A stretch of 64,000 bases of DNA from Halichondria panicea (GCF_963675165.1 NC_087387.1:4676990-4740989); one strand, 5' to 3'; shown: positions 32,653 to 52,199, counted from the stretch's first letter. Numbers and translations are program-made. The notes: generated by a model from the letters alone, not told the origin.

Positions 32653-33481
32653 TCAATCACAGAAAGTGAATTAGCGAACCATGCATGGCCACTTAAAATT
32701 TGAACAAAATACTGCATGCGCTTATAGGGAAAAGAGCAGGCCTTTATGCGCCTATTATCCAGCCCATAGCATTAACCACGCCCATGACGTTCCAATGAAG
32801 CAATTCTCCATTAGCTAGCTCGATCATTCTGCAAGAAGTCTATAGTCATTATCTGACAGCAGTAACACAACTACCTGCAGTTAAAGAGATTTAACATCTA
32901 TAAAGAAGTGTGGAGACCAGTTGTTGGGCAGAGAACTGTGCAGAAAACCATGCGCCTTCTATCCAGGCTCTTGGTCTGCTAACCAGTATGCACCTATTAA
33001 TTGATGTGCGCTTATAACCAAGTGTGCTTATTAACTAGATTATACGGTACCATGTCACACCCACTGTGACATACATTTTCTGACGTACTTAAACAAACTA
33101 GCTACAGAAGCTGATGTAATTACATACAGCAATAATGTTTTTGCAAGACAAACAATGTAAATTAATGTATAACATTCTTATTATGGGTGATATGAGTGAA
33201 ATAGTTAGTGGTGCCGTAGTTAACGATAATATCGTCGTTAATGTAATTACGGTAACACTCTGTCAACACAAACGTACAGCTCCAAATTTCTTTTGGAAAA
33301 GTACTAACTATTACTATACGATTAAAAATCCACAAATAGCTGAATTAACTGGAACGACTCGTATTTAATCGTCTCACAATACCCTGCTCTACTGCATACA
33401 TACAAATACACTATAATAACACCTGAATATCATTTTGGGACATACTCTAAATACTGATATAGCACACACACTTGGACTCAC
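32653..33481. other. RTK-D intron, right part
   Basis: No exon recognised. About 32740-33050 is a degenerate repeat with GCGCTTATA and CGCCTATTA motifs ending in ATACGGTAC, probably another MITE remnant. Confidence 0.35.
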
Positions 33482-33669
33482 TCAGTAATTGTCTGGTTGG
33501 TGTCTTCTTGTCCATTTCCTAAAGATAGAATTAGAATCTTACTCTCAACAAGCACCCTGTCTGGCAACATACACTAATGCAGGTGGCAGTAATTAGTCTC
33601 ACCATCATGGAAGCAGGTTAGAAGAAAGAGAAGCAGAAAGGTACCAGTTGGAAACTCATGATTAGCCAT

Positions 33670-34537
33670 TCTCATGCACTGTAACACCCGGCCAGTGTGA
33701 GCAAAGCAGTTCTATTCTACAATCCAATTAAGGTGTTTCGCCACCGCGATATTTATTGGAGTATGAATATCATTATCGCTATGTTTTTAGTGTAGCATTA
33801 GCCTCGAATCCACGCCGAGTATTTTTAATCGGCATGGATTCGAGGCTAGTGTAGCATCAGACAAGTACCGGGAGTTTTCTTGTGTCAATTTTTAGCATGT
33901 GGATAAACCCGGGAATCTTCAACTGAGGCTCTATCCAATTAAAGAAAGGTAGGGGCAGGGCCAGACGAAGAGAAATTTTGAAAAAAGTCAATCTGGTTGG
34001 AGCTACTGTTTATCAAAATATCCAGCGTATTTTTAGATACTTACGGTCTACTCTTAGCTTTTACTCGCCCGTATGAAGTTTTACAACGAATATCTCTTCG
34101 TCTGGCCCTCTGGAAGGTACTTAGCTACATATAGATACCAATAAAGCTTGCTGAAAGTACTTACTGCTCTTATAAATTGACACAAAAAATAGTCTATATA
34201 CTTGCGGTTTTGATGCCCACTTTTCTCATTCATGCATCTTTATAATCATGGCATTCTTACACAAGGCAATAATCATACAATATAAGTACAGCAGACTTCT
34301 TTGAACCTGCAAAAGAGAAAAAGCTGACAGAATTAAACTCATGAATATTCATGAGTGATCACAACACTCTAACCTTAAGACACAGATCATCATTGTAAGT
34401 TGTTTAGTTAATGATCTTTACCACAAAATTAAAGTTAAATCAAGTGTTAAAATTCGGGGTAGAATCTAGGTAGAACTAACACATTACTCGTTTCTTGCTT
34501 GACCTTATATTAAAATGACGCAACAGAGAAACCTCAT
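33670..34537. other. Spacer between RTK-D and RTK-A
   Basis: A perfect-looking hairpin lies at 33801-33848 (AGCCTCGAATCCACGCCGA, short loop, complement). A CAGGGCCAGACGAAGAGA inverted-repeat element of about 155 bp lies at 33956-34112. The sequence upstream of 33669 should contain the RTK-D promoter. No coding feature seen. Confidence 0.5.
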
Positions 34538-36139
34538 TTATGGGCTATAGAAATTTTTATTGTCTATGTTCTCAACAACATAGGTGTGTTCATCCTCCCA
34601 GTACTCTTGCAGCTGTTGAACCAGCTGACTGAACGGTAGTCTCTCCTCGGGCAGCAACCTCCAACGCCGAGTCATTAAAAGGTCAAACCTGCATACGGTT
34701 GGAACAAAATTACAGCTAATGTAAAGACGAGGAATAATTATGCCCATAAGAACAAGTATTAAATCTACTCGATTCTGACTAGCAACTATTCTGGACTATG
34801 AGAATCATTACAAATGTACTTACAGCATTTTGGGACATAGTGATGGTCTCTCCAATCTCTTGTTGTCAGTGGAGATGTGTTTAAGAATATCCTGGTTCTG
34901 TATCCCTGGATACGGGCCTCGTCCCAATGAAAACACCTCCCAACAAGTCACACCAAATTACCACTAAGAATAGATAGCAACCACAGTGTAGCTGACAAGT
35001 TCACTAACTCACCACATCAGTTTTCTCATTGCTAATGGCATCATGCAGTGTCTCTGGAGCCATCCACTTGACTGGGATCTTGGCTCCTTCATTGGCTCTG
35101 TAGTAGTCACTACTGTAGATGTCCCTGGCTAGGCCAAAGTCACCAACTTTCACCACAAGCTCTGTGTCCACCCTAAAAAATTAAAATGCATAATAGTTAA
35201 AGCATCATACACGCAATGATGCATTGTAAGACAATTAATTTTATGAGGACTGACAATTGATGGCTCACATGCAGTTTCTTGCTGCCAGATCTCTATGCAC
35301 AAAATAATTTCTTCTCAGCAAGATATTCCATTCCTTTCGTAATGTCCAAGCACATGTGAACTAAGATTGACCAACTCAGATCCTGAAAAATTAATATAAA
35401 TTAAATGTAATCAGTTTATTTTAGCTGGCAACCTCGGTTAGAGTATCCACGTTTGTAAGATGGGTTCGTTTTTTCTTTAGAAAGTCCTTCAAACTTCCGT
35501 TGGCCATAAATGGGAGGAGGATGTAGGGTACTCCATCAAGAGTGTCAAAACACACTCCAGCTAGTTCAAGAACGTTGGGGTGGCTGAAGTCTTTCATTAG
35601 CAAACTCTCGGCAAAAAATGATTCCAATTTATCTTTCGAACTCAAGTCTGTGAGAAAAATAAATTTACTTAGAGAGACAACTGCAAGTTACTTTTGATTG
35701 TTTTGATGGCAATATCTTGTGAACTTGGTCTCCTTACTTCTCCCTTGAATACCTTGCCAAAAGCACCTGAAAAGTTGTGTATGTAATATTATTGTAACAT
35801 AACTCATATACGTTTACTCACCTTGTCTGATCTCCTCTACGACTGTTAGGGCAGCATACGGCACAATAATGGAAGAGAAGATCTTCTCATACGATCTTCT
35901 GTCAGCATCACTCAGTCGGATACTATCAGATCCCGTAGAAATTTCTTTTAAGTGTGCATCAGCAGATCCTTCTATATAGTCGGAGTTTATTAAATCAGTT
36001 CTATGGAGATCTTCAACTTACTAGGTTCTGTGCTATATAGCCTGTGGTTTCTGCTACCATCTTTACTGTAGATTTGATACTATATAGTTTGTTAGTTTGT
36101 TCCTGTTGGGTTCATTATACCTATCATTGTCCCCACTAT

Positions 36140-36275
36140 ACCCAGAGGAGATACGACACGTGTATACCTCGATTAGGTTAAGATGAGGTATTTGGTCACG
36201 TGCACCAATGACTTTATTGCTGAAATGTTGCACATGACCAAGCCTAATTGCGGTGCACATGTCGTACTTCCTTGC
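36140..36275. mobile_element. MITE-like copy in the RTK-A intron
   Basis: The left end CAGAGGAGATACGACACGTG and right end GTGCACATGTCGTACTTCC are related to the CAGAGGAGGTACGACACG family at 10252-10791. The right end is degraded and there is no coding sequence. Confidence 0.5.
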
Positions 36276-36700
36276 CCAGGATTTTCCATATCTTTCCCGT
36301 GGTAAAAATCCTAATAGTCGGCTGTCTTTAAGTTACTTCAACATTTGGATCATACTTTTCTCAACAACAAGCAACAAACTTAATGGGTTTAGTAAAGCCT
36401 AAAGGGCCTTCAAATTTCCACCCTCCATGTTTATACAGGAGGGCGATTAGTATAGGATACGTACTACATGTAATTGTGTGTGTGCATGTTATAAGCAATC
36501 ACCTTGGGGAAACTGTGAGCCTGTAGCCATGTAGGTTCATGTCGCCTGATTCAGATGATTTTTTCCGATAAATGAAGACCAGAACAAAGAGAAATAGTCC
36601 AACTATGAGAGCTAGAAACACAGCAGCTCCCACAGTAGCTCCAGCTAGCACACTCACAGCCACTGTTTCTGGGGATTATCATAACTATTATAGATACCAT

Positions 36701-37192
36701 CAAGAGTTCATTAGGAAGAGTACGCAACTCCACTAAAAACCGTAGTAGTCCAGCCTTACGTCACAACTATACATGTTTTTGCAATTGCAAATAGTGATGA
36801 TTATCAATTATCATTAATTGCCTTGCTGACACCAAGGGTGTATAAAAGAAGAGAGGGCATGCAACAGCAAATCAGCAGAATCCACCAGGTGGCATGGGCA
36901 GATGAATGTGCATGAATGTGCATGAAGTGCTAAAATATAACATTTTATTTTTAGCACTTCACCTTCATTTTTGCCCACGTGATGAATTCTGCTCGCTACG
37001 TGTACTGATAGTGAGTTGCATGCCCTCTCTTCTTTTATACGCCTTTGCTAACACCTTGTATACATTGCATGGTTGTGGTTACAGTATAGGGAGTATTTGT
37101 GACGTATATAGGTCTGCCATGGCAGAATACCGCCAGTCCTGCATGTGTACAGTATATTGGAGTTGCGTACTCTTCCTAATGAACTCTTGTAT
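36701..37192. mobile_element. Foldback element in the RTK-A intron
   Basis: The outer arms CAAGAGTTCATTAGGAAGAG and CGCAACTCC (from 36701) are reverse complements of 37157-37192. Inner arms around 36840-36930 (TATAAAAGAAGAGAGGGCAT, GAAGTGCTAAAATA) pair with 36945-37050. The whole could form one long hairpin beside the membrane-helix exon at 36668. Confidence 0.65.
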
Positions 37193-38081
37193 ACATACAG
37201 GCCTATATTTATGGGCTATACGGCAGTAGCATTCCATATGCTAGCTATAATTACAGACATACCTGAAGTTAGTGGAACTTCTGCAAGAGGAAGAAATATT
37301 TCATCATGACTTGTTACTTTGTAGCGAAATATATAGGCATTAATTTTATGCACACTCACCCAAATCAGTTACATTGATACATAGGTCGTAGTTTCCATGT
37401 ACAAAGTCAGGGAGGTATGAATTGACATCAGAACAGTTAAATAATGATATCATGATGGCTAACACGCTTTCCGATGTTATCATGGTGACACAAGATTGAA
37501 TGAGATCATTGACAACATCACAAGTTTCCAAGCAGAGTGGCAGTGCATCTCCTGTCCCAGGGTCACAAGGAGAAAATGTGATATAACAGCCGAGAGAGAG
37601 GACAATGTCCGTACAGTTCTGGTCAAAGTTGCCACTAGCAATTGTCTCTTCTAACAACTGTTGATAGGTGGTTATATTTCGGCTGCGTAGAGGAATATAG
37701 TGGGCGTGCTGGGAGGAGTGACAGATGCTACTGGAAGGAGTGGGCACACACCTGACAAGGAATATATTTATGACAATGCATAATTAGTGTACTACTGAAC
37801 ATGTACGTATGGGCTCCTGTATAACAAACAGTGTGGGTTTTGGATAGTCTTCTCCGTAGTGTATATATATAGTTCTATCAGGTTGAGAATATTATGTTAC
37901 TTATTCAGTTATTGTCCTTTTTGGCCTGAAATTTGGCATAATGCTACGGACTTCAAGAGGCAAATGTTACTATATACTATCGATGGTTTTAATAGAAACA
38001 CAAACACTCACTGATTTGGACGAGACAGAATTCGTTCTGTGTATAGAAACCAAAACATGATTGTTGTAAATCAATATATAT

Positions 38082-38985
38082 AATATGGTGAGCCTTTTGT
38101 TTCAAAATGGCGATACAAAATACCATGTGTTGGTGTCCCAAACTGAAAGGATAAATCGACTCGATGTGTTTTATCAACTCGATTTTATCGACATCATCTG
38201 GTAAGGATCGACTCGATGTGTTTTATCAACTCGATTTTATCGACATCATCTGGTAAGGATCGACTCGATGTGTTTTATCAACTCGATTTATCGACTGCTT
38301 CTGGTAAGGATCGACTCGATTCCAGGTCGCTGGGGGAAAAGGCGAGTTTCGAGGGCGGCCTGATATGGCTGTAGTCGCTGTACTCTAGCGTGCAACGAAG
38401 GCGCTAGGCTCAGACAAGACACTGAGACTTTTGAGGCCACAGGCACGCCTACAGCAGCTCAGAGTAGCTCAGATGGGGACCTTCTGAGCCTGAGATCACA
38501 CAGCAGCTACTTGCTATGTTTCATGAACTCAATTAAGAGTCAAGTAGACAAGCATTTAGTGATTTAATTTACTGTGATCCAGCACAAGTAAGCTGCTGTG
38601 ACCTTCTGCAGGCGTGCCTGGAAGGTCAGCTACTCTGACCTGCTGTATATAGGCCTGCCTGTGGCCTCAAGAGTCTCAGTGCCTTGTCTGAGCCTAGCGC
38701 CTTTGTTGCAAGAGTACAGCCATAACTAGCCTCGATATCAAGCCGCCCTCAAAACTCGCCTTTCCCCCAGCGGCCTGGAATCGAGTCGATCCTCTCACCA
38801 GAAGAAATCAAGTTGATAAAACACATCGAATCGATCCTTACCAGATGAAATGGATAAAATTGAGTTAATATAACACATCAAGTCGATCCCTACCAGAGAA
38901 AGTCGATAAAATCGAGTTGATTTTTGGGACACCAACACATGGTATTTTGTATCGCCATTTTGAAACAAAAGGCTCACCATAATAT
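38082..38985. mobile_element. Foldback element with 52-bp subrepeats
   Basis: The outer arms share ATGGTGAGCCTTTTGTTTC and AAAATGGCGATACAAAATAC in inverted orientation (from 38085 and to 38980). Inside the left arm a 52-bp unit (TCGACTCGATGTGTTTTATC and onward) is repeated about three times; the right arm has diverged inverted copies. The core (38345-38740) has its own inverted repeat (GGCGCTAGGCTCAGACAAG and complement). No coding capacity. It lies in an RTK-A intron between CRD1 and the 25-base mini-exon. Confidence 0.7.
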
Positions 38986-39909
38986 AATAGGTTTCCACTT
39001 ACCCTTGTCCTCAGACGGAAACAGATCGGTACATCCATCACTACCTGAACCAAGCCGTTGCTCAACATCTTCATAGAAATAGTAAGTGCTTGAGTTAGTA
39101 CAATCAACTTGTATGAATAATTCCACGAACAATTCTAGTAATTCAATTCGAGATTCCTGCAACGTCCGTGCATATTCAATTATTGGAGTGCAAGTGTCTT
39201 CTTCAAAAATTCGAGTGTATGCCAAGCAGCTATCAGAACAAATTGGTAAGAGATTTTGTACAGTTTCATTACAAGGTGGTCTTGCTGCTACACACATTAT
39301 GTGCCTCAAAGCCATGACACAGTCAGGATCCGGGGCAGGACGAAGCTGGGCCAGAAATAGGAATGCAAACTGTAAAGAATCAGAAGAAACGGTTGCACCG
39401 GCAAGTATTGGTTGAGAGAAAGAGAACAAACTGTTTCTGTCAGGTAGGGGATAGCAGACATGTGCTGTTGGTAGTGGATTACACCTGCAAATGAGTGGAA
39501 AATCTCAAATGTATAAGAACTTGAATGGTAGATCTACTAAATACAGACCTCATGAATATTGTAACAATGTCATGTATTGTTGTATTATGGGCATGTGCTT
39601 TATGAAGTCGTGAATATCATAAAGGTCATTTAACGGCAGCCCTTACTAGCTATAATACATGGGAAAGATCTCATGCATGCTATATACAAAGGTACTGACT
39701 TACAGTGGTACTGACAAGTTCTGTCCCCATCCTGCAATAAAAATTAGATCATGAATTGGAGCTCTGCTGCTGTCTGTATAGCTATAGATCTACATGTCTT
39801 AACTGCCAACTAGATAAGGCTCTCAACGTATCTATATAGGTCTATGAACCTTACCTTTGTGTAAGCTGCTTAAGAATAGGAGAAATGAAAGTAGTCTTGT
39901 AGCCCCCAT

Positions 39910-40369
39910 CACAACTTGCTCTGAAAATGTAGAATGAGCAGATCTATAGATATATCTAGAGCCCTGCCCCTCTTTTTTGGAAGGTGTCAAGAGTGGTTTG
40001 ATCTATGGTTTGATGTTTGTACAGTACGGGTATAGATCTATAGACTATACTCACTGTATATACAAAACACAACTAGAATATATAATTATACAGCAGATAG
40101 ATATATTTACGATGGTTGGTGTGAAGAATATACAATTAACTCATGCCTGCTTCTTTTGTATAATTATATAGAAACATGGAAAAAGAAGTGTTTGCGAAGA
40201 TTATTGCTTAGTTTGTCTGCTTGGTGAGCTAAGGAGGCTGGAAAATTTAAGCATCAATTGAAAGCAACTTTCTCATAAAAGCATTGAAATGCATTTGCAG
40301 GGAATACAAAAGCTATAATTAACACGACGAATTGTATGAATGTATCCAGTTATTGGTGTATCAGCTACA
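39910..40369. other. Spacer upstream of RTK-A
   Basis: No coding feature seen. It should hold the RTK-A promoter and the 3' end of the C-lobe cassette at 40370-42291. Confidence 0.4.
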
Positions 40370-42324
<1,955 letters not shown>

Positions 42325-42686
42325 TTAGACAACACAAATTATGGAATGGCTTTGGAGCAGTTACATGATTTTACTATACCACCTTGGGATAAACCAAATT
42401 TTAGACTTATACAAAGAACGATACTGTAAGACTTGCATTATTTCTCCACAGTCCAGCTGCTGCTAATTTTTTGACAACAACCAATTTTACTTGATATCTA
42501 TGTACAATTTAATCTATATAGGTGGCTTCTGCTGCATCCTATAAGAAGCTGTATCAGTGCTCAAGATAATTCAATGCCTGATGTGCATGTTAATTGTACT
42601 GCATGAAGTGTAGTTTGATTATGTTGAGACTAAGAGTACAGCTATTTAAATTTATTAAGAGAGATTTTCACAACATCTGTATCCAG

Positions 42687-48058
<5,372 letters not shown>

Positions 48059-49079
48059 TACTAATCCACTGTGAGTTGATCTGTGACTCGATTTTCCAGG
48101 TTTTCTGGGAATTTTAGACCTAAATCTAGACCTATATATACTTGATTCTACTCAGTCAACAATATTGGCAACATAAGAGAGGCTCTATATACAGTCATGC
48201 ATATGTCTGAGTGCATGCTCAAGATAATCCATCAAATGGGGGAAATTTGAGCCTTAATTGAGGTGCATGGCTGACATTAATTAGTTGGTATAGTTAGTTT
48301 ATGAGGAAATATAAAAAATGTGGTGGGAGTGCTTTAAATTCTATATCAGTATAGATCAATTGCACATAATATTTGTAAACAGAGTATTGAATTACTAGCC
48401 ATTTCACTGCCTAAAATTAGTTAAATACAACCTGTGTAGGCTTATTCTCATTGAGTGCATGGTTGTGAATTGTTAGTGATATAAACACAATAAAAGGTAA
48501 AAGGACATTCTCTGATATCACCTGGCAGTATCCAACGACCAGTACTTGAAACTTCTCGAAGCATGGGCCTGCTCCATGCAGATGTCTCTCTTTACAACGC
48601 ATCTGCCCGTCTGTTATGTCCCGGACATCCGTCTTCTGCTGCCTTTCCCTGCCATGCAAGAGTCACCAAGGCCTGTTCATGCATGCTGCTTCCCCAACGG
48701 CAAGTGATAAGTACTTCTCACTCATGTAGTACACAATTCAGCTGCAAAAGTCTCCACCCAAAAATTGACGAGCTAGGCTATAGTAGCATCATGCACAATA
48801 TCACCCACACATTATCTGCTTCTGTAACGAAAAGCCTACTATAGACTGACTAGATGGTGACCAAAGACTGTTTTAGTGAATTTCTTATCGCCTAAAGACT
48901 GATCAACTTGGTTTTGAACTCAACCATAAAAAGACTCTTTACCAGGTCCAAATGCCCCCCTCCCCCCCCCCCCAACACACCTCACTCTACGTGAATTATA
49001 TTGGTGCCATGCATTAATTCAAATGTTTCCTGGTCAAAGCATATTGCTATGTGATTACACAGAAATTACCATTATGCAT
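48059..49079. other. Spacer upstream of RTK-B
   Basis: No supported gene. Short frames at 48417-48659 and 48563-48844 overlap on opposite strands and show no domain. A C-run is at 48957-48972. The RTK-B promoter should lie in the first few hundred bases. Confidence 0.4.
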
Positions 49080-49700
49080 GCAGTGCCCAAATATTCGCTG
49101 GCATGCAAAGGCCTCAAAGCAGAGTGGCACATCTCCTTTCTCAAGTCACAAGGGGGAATTCCCGAAACGTTATTAGAGAGAAGATAATGTCTGTACAGTT
49201 ATTCTGGTCAATTTGCCATGCATCTCTCCTATAGCAACTGTTAGAATTGCAATTGGTAAGTGATCGTGTTCCGGCTGCTTAGAGGAATGTAGTGTGCGTA
49301 CTGGGAGATGGTTATAGAGTCACATATGCTACTGGAAGGAGTGGGCACACACCTATCGGGTAGATCGTTTATTGTATTATGTTATAGTCTATACGATAGT
49401 GAATCCGCAATACTATGCATAGTATATAAGACGCTCCATCCCCTAATCTGCTTCTGCTCCTGACTACACTAGCCGAGTTAAAGTCATAATTATATTTTTA
49501 TATATATATACCTGGTAGCTGTTAGACCATCATGGATCTACATTTATATCGTATACTAGCCTCCTTCACCGGCCTTTGTGGGAAGTGCGGCCTGGGATCG
49601 AGGCTATAATCGTATACATGTTGATCTAGATTAACAGTTAAACTCAACTCACCTCCAATACACAACACAAGATACTGTAAGACTTGAATTTATGAGAGTC
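49080..49700 (-). pseudogene. RTK ectodomain relic G
   Basis: At 49095-49355 the minus strand resembles the second CRD exon of RTK-B and RTK-C (starting with the GTGTGTGCCCACTCCTTCC acceptor region at 49353), but it is full of small deletions. At 49650-49690 it resembles RTK-B exon 1, with ATT in place of the start ATG (ATTCAAGTCTTACAGTATCT). No CRD1, membrane or kinase exons remain. Confidence 0.7.
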
Positions 49701-49796
49701 AGGTTTGCTAGGAATTTTAGACCTATAGATCTCTATTATTCTACTCAGACAACAAAACCATGCACACCTTGAAAAGTATATCATCACCCTTTCTGA

Positions 49797-49990
49797 TAAA
49801 TATACTCACTTCGATAAATACCCACTAAATACCAGTCCCATGGACATAATAATTATTATATATATATATAAATACCCATAGACATGCATTTCAGTATAAA
49901 TACCCATAAATACCCATGGACATACATAAATACATAGACATATACAATAAATATACCCATGGTATATAAATATCCATGGACATAATTATA
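49797..49990. repeat. AAATACCCAT-type degenerate tandem repeat
   Basis: Repeated AAATACCCATGGACATA-like units and a TA run, forming a minisatellite. The frame on the minus strand (MYVHGYLW) is only a translation of the repeat. Confidence 0.7.
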
Positions 49991-50108
49991 TACCTCACTT
50001 TTACACAGTTTTGAGACAAACGGCACCTCATAACATACATTTAAATTTTGCATGCATACACGACTCAGTATAGTACGTGCCAGCTATATATTGAGTTTTC
50101 TTAGAAAG

Positions 50109-50642
50109 TTAGTCCAGTGGTCCATACATAATGGAACTCTTGAGCTTATCCTCTTTTGAGAAATAGAATTCTTTAATAAATGCAAGGAATTCTTCTTTCG
50201 AAATAACGCCATCTCCATCGGTATCCATGGCGTCAAAAGAGGGTCTCGCGTGCACCGTGTCAATTCCTACTACAGTGTAGTAGTCGGACCACTCCTTAAA
50301 CGAGATTTCTCCATCGCCATTGGTGTCCAAGATTTTAAATTGAATCATAAACCATTCGTCGAGATCCTCAGGTTTAGTACCGGATTTTTCAAAGTTTTTG
50401 CTACATTCTTGGAGTGTAAGCTTAGTAGTCCCATCTATCCCCATGGACTTCATCACCCTAGCCAGGAGTTGGGTCATCTTCTCAAGACGTTTCTCGGGAG
50501 TACCCAGTTCTCTGTAGCGCTGAATAACTAGGTCATAATCTGCCTTTGAGACAAATCCATCTCCATCAAGGTCTCGAATTTTCAATTCCCTCTGCATTTT
50601 CTTCTTCCAGAGAGCATTCTTCCAGAACTCTTCCGCAGACAT
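50109..50642 (-). CDS. EF-hand calcium-binding protein (sarcoplasmic CaBP-like)
   Basis: A single-exon frame of 177 aa starting at Met 50640-50642. Three canonical EF-hand loops are clear: DLDGDGFVSKAD (about residues 24-35), DTNGDGEISFKE (about 108-119) and DTDGDGVISKEE (about 142-153). A degenerate second site lies between them (about 69-81). Length and spacing fit the sarcoplasmic calcium-binding protein/calexcitin group, acting as a soluble cytosolic Ca2+ buffer or sensor. No signal peptide. It has no introns, unlike its neighbours, so a retrocopy origin is possible. Its 5' flank meets a MITE copy 75 bp upstream (from 50717). Confidence 0.85.
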   Translation of the reverse strand: MSAEEFWKNALWKKKMQRELKIRDLDGDGFVSKADYDLVIQRYRELGTPEKRLEKMTQLLARVMKSMGIDGTTKLTLQECSKNFEKSGTKPEDLDEWFMIQFKILDTNGDGEISFKEWSDYYTVVGIDTVHARPSFDAMDTDGDGVISKEEFLAFIKEFYFSKEDKLKSSIMYGPLD

Positions 50643-50716
50643 CTCAGCTATTGTTAGGGTGTACTAGTAGGCCGGCCGGCTACGAATGGTTTTTCACACC
50701 TGGTTGGTTCACAGCC

Positions 50717-51083
50717 CAGAGGTACGACACGCGGTTAAGCTCACGTGACTGGTATGTCTTGATTGGGCAAGATAAATTGCATTCCAATGACAACATTCAA
50801 CTGGCAAGTAGAGATTAGATTTGTTGTAAGAACCAAGGCTCAGATGTTGGCAGTGATCCTATCCTGCCTGAATGCAGGCACAGAATACTTATTAAATACT
50901 CGAATTACACTAAAAACAATAATAATTATCTCATTTTTCTGGGTGGTGGTTGAAACTGGTTGAAAAGCTATTTCACATCAGTATAAGCCCAGCAATCAAC
51001 CATCCTGATCTTAGAAACATCAAGTGTATTTCTTGAAAGACACACGCCAAACCAAATCCACTCTATCAAAGTACACAGTCTTA
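50717..51083. mobile_element. Truncated copy of the 10252-10791 element
   Basis: It begins CAGAGGTACGACACGCGGTT and continues with blocks shared with the reverse strand of 10252-10791: GCATTCCAATGAC, AACCAAGGCTCAGATGTTGG, ACTATCAAAG-like and GTACACAGTCTT. The far terminal repeat is missing. It lies directly upstream of the EF-hand gene. Confidence 0.7.
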
Positions 51084-52199
51084 TGGCAACTTGTAACTTG
51101 CTGTGGCACGTACCAACTCAGCTATTCATGAGCAATTAAAACAAGGTAGATTGTTAAGAATATGCGTAGTAGAACTCTGAATTTTACCTAAAAAAATGTC
51201 ATGTGCAACTTTTGGCATCGATCGTTCACAACAATAATGGTCGATCATTTTATAATAATTCTGCAAAATGCATGGATACACTAGTAGCATATTATGCTAA
51301 TCTAATGTGTGCCCTGTATATAGTACTTACAATAGCGTGTACAAATTAAAAATAAAGACTAATATTATACCCATGTATTTACATGCAGGTACGTTCATGC
51401 ATACATTAAAGTGTGTAGTGAAATAATCGACAATCGTGGCTAACCCGAGTGAAACAAAGAATTTACTGCTTTGTGACTGAGATTATAATTTATGGACTCA
51501 GGAGCGTTTTCTTCCAGTAATTTCTCCTTAGCCTACAAATGTATAAGGCTATATGGTACCAATAATATGAAAAGTGGCGACATACCTGTCTTAGTGCATT
51601 TTCCGTGATAATCTCTCCAACATTTAGAGTTATGAAACTACATTTTGTTGTCTCCACTTTAAAAATACTTGCTTTAGAGCTGCTGAATTTGTTGTTTATA
51701 TCCGAGTGAATGGTTGCTGGGTTCAATGGAAACACCAAAATTAATGATGGGAAGTATCAACTTGTGTACATGAATGTGGGCTGTCCAGCAGACATTCATG
51801 TACACGCATGTACCTTGGAGACGTGTTTAACTAGATGTTGAAGTTTGTCCCTTGAAGTACTGCTGACCAAACCGAGTGCTGCTTTTGAATCTCAAAACAA
51901 TAAATGGGATGCCATCGAATAAAGGATTCGAATAAAGGATTCCGAAATACCGGTATACATGTTCAATCTCTCTTCAAGTGTTCTTTGTTCATACACAGTA
52001 AAAACACTTATAATTATTATATAAGATGCATTCGTGTTTTAGTGTTAAAATGACATTTCATGATCAGAAGATGCGTTTCATTTGACATGTTTTACTGTAA
52101 CCAATGTGTTTTTACTGTGTAGGCCCGCTTTTTAATCCGTACATGCTTTCTGTATACGGAGGAGAGTTGGGTATGTCTGTTGGACGGGGCCAAGCGGAA
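51084..52199. other. Spacer
   Basis: No gene is supported. An open stretch on the minus strand at 51600-51735, followed across a GT-AG pair by 51447-51535, could be two exons, but no start, domain or upstream exon was found. Confidence 0.35.

Larger units (their letters stand above)
26951..33669 (-). pseudogene. RTK-D: decayed Frizzled-CRD receptor tyrosine kinase
   Basis: Same plan as RTK-B. Exon 1 (33669-33603) encodes a signal peptide with TFLLLFLLTCFHD. Exon 2 is 33518-33482. No first CRD exon was found. A second CRD (31537-31121) contains GCYLTFLPCDP, DALPICSESC. Eight stalk mini-exons follow (31068-29982), then a membrane-helix exon from 29927 that runs into transposon sequence. Kinase exons lie between about 28310 and 26951. 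Lesions: a one-base shift in the CRD exon near 31390; about 4 extra bases before the glycine loop near 28180; 2 bases missing in the HRD catalytic loop near 27570; 4 bases missing in the C-lobe exon near 27150. The last exon still ends cleanly at 26951. I call it a pseudogene, though its 5' half could still be transcribed. Confidence 0.75.
34538..39909 (-). pseudogene. RTK-A: receptor tyrosine kinase with broken kinase domain
   Basis: Fifteen exons follow the family plan. Exons 39909-39855 (signal peptide TRLLSFLLFLSSLH), 39731-39704, 39484-39003 (CRD1), 38036-38012, 37751-37360 (CRD2), 37280-37263 (EVPLTS stalk), 36668-36503 (membrane helix), 36050-36022, 35971-35822, 35766-35692 and 35647-35433 are all open and in phase. 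The catalytic-loop exon 35382-35269 has 4 extra bases before the HRD codons, so the frame stops at once. In exon 34963-34824 the WSFG codons read TGG TAA, a second lesion. The first glycine of the nucleotide loop is Arg (IRQGAFG). Exons 35172-35013 and 34688-34538 stay open. If transcribed it would give a 574-residue receptor lacking the catalytic loop and C-lobe, possibly a decoy; pseudogene is the simpler reading. Confidence 0.8.

Noticed and set aside
38154-38309. Regularly spaced repeats that could suggest a CRISPR array
   Set aside because: The units are direct 52-bp tandem copies with no unique spacers, inside an inverted-repeat element of a eukaryotic intron.
48417-48844. Overlapping frames on both strands upstream of RTK-B
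   Set aside because: No domain, no splice context, and mutually overlapping on opposite strands.
51447-51740. Possible two-exon gene end on the minus strand
   Set aside because: The GT-AG pair and frame are plausible, but there is no start codon, upstream exon or recognisable domain.
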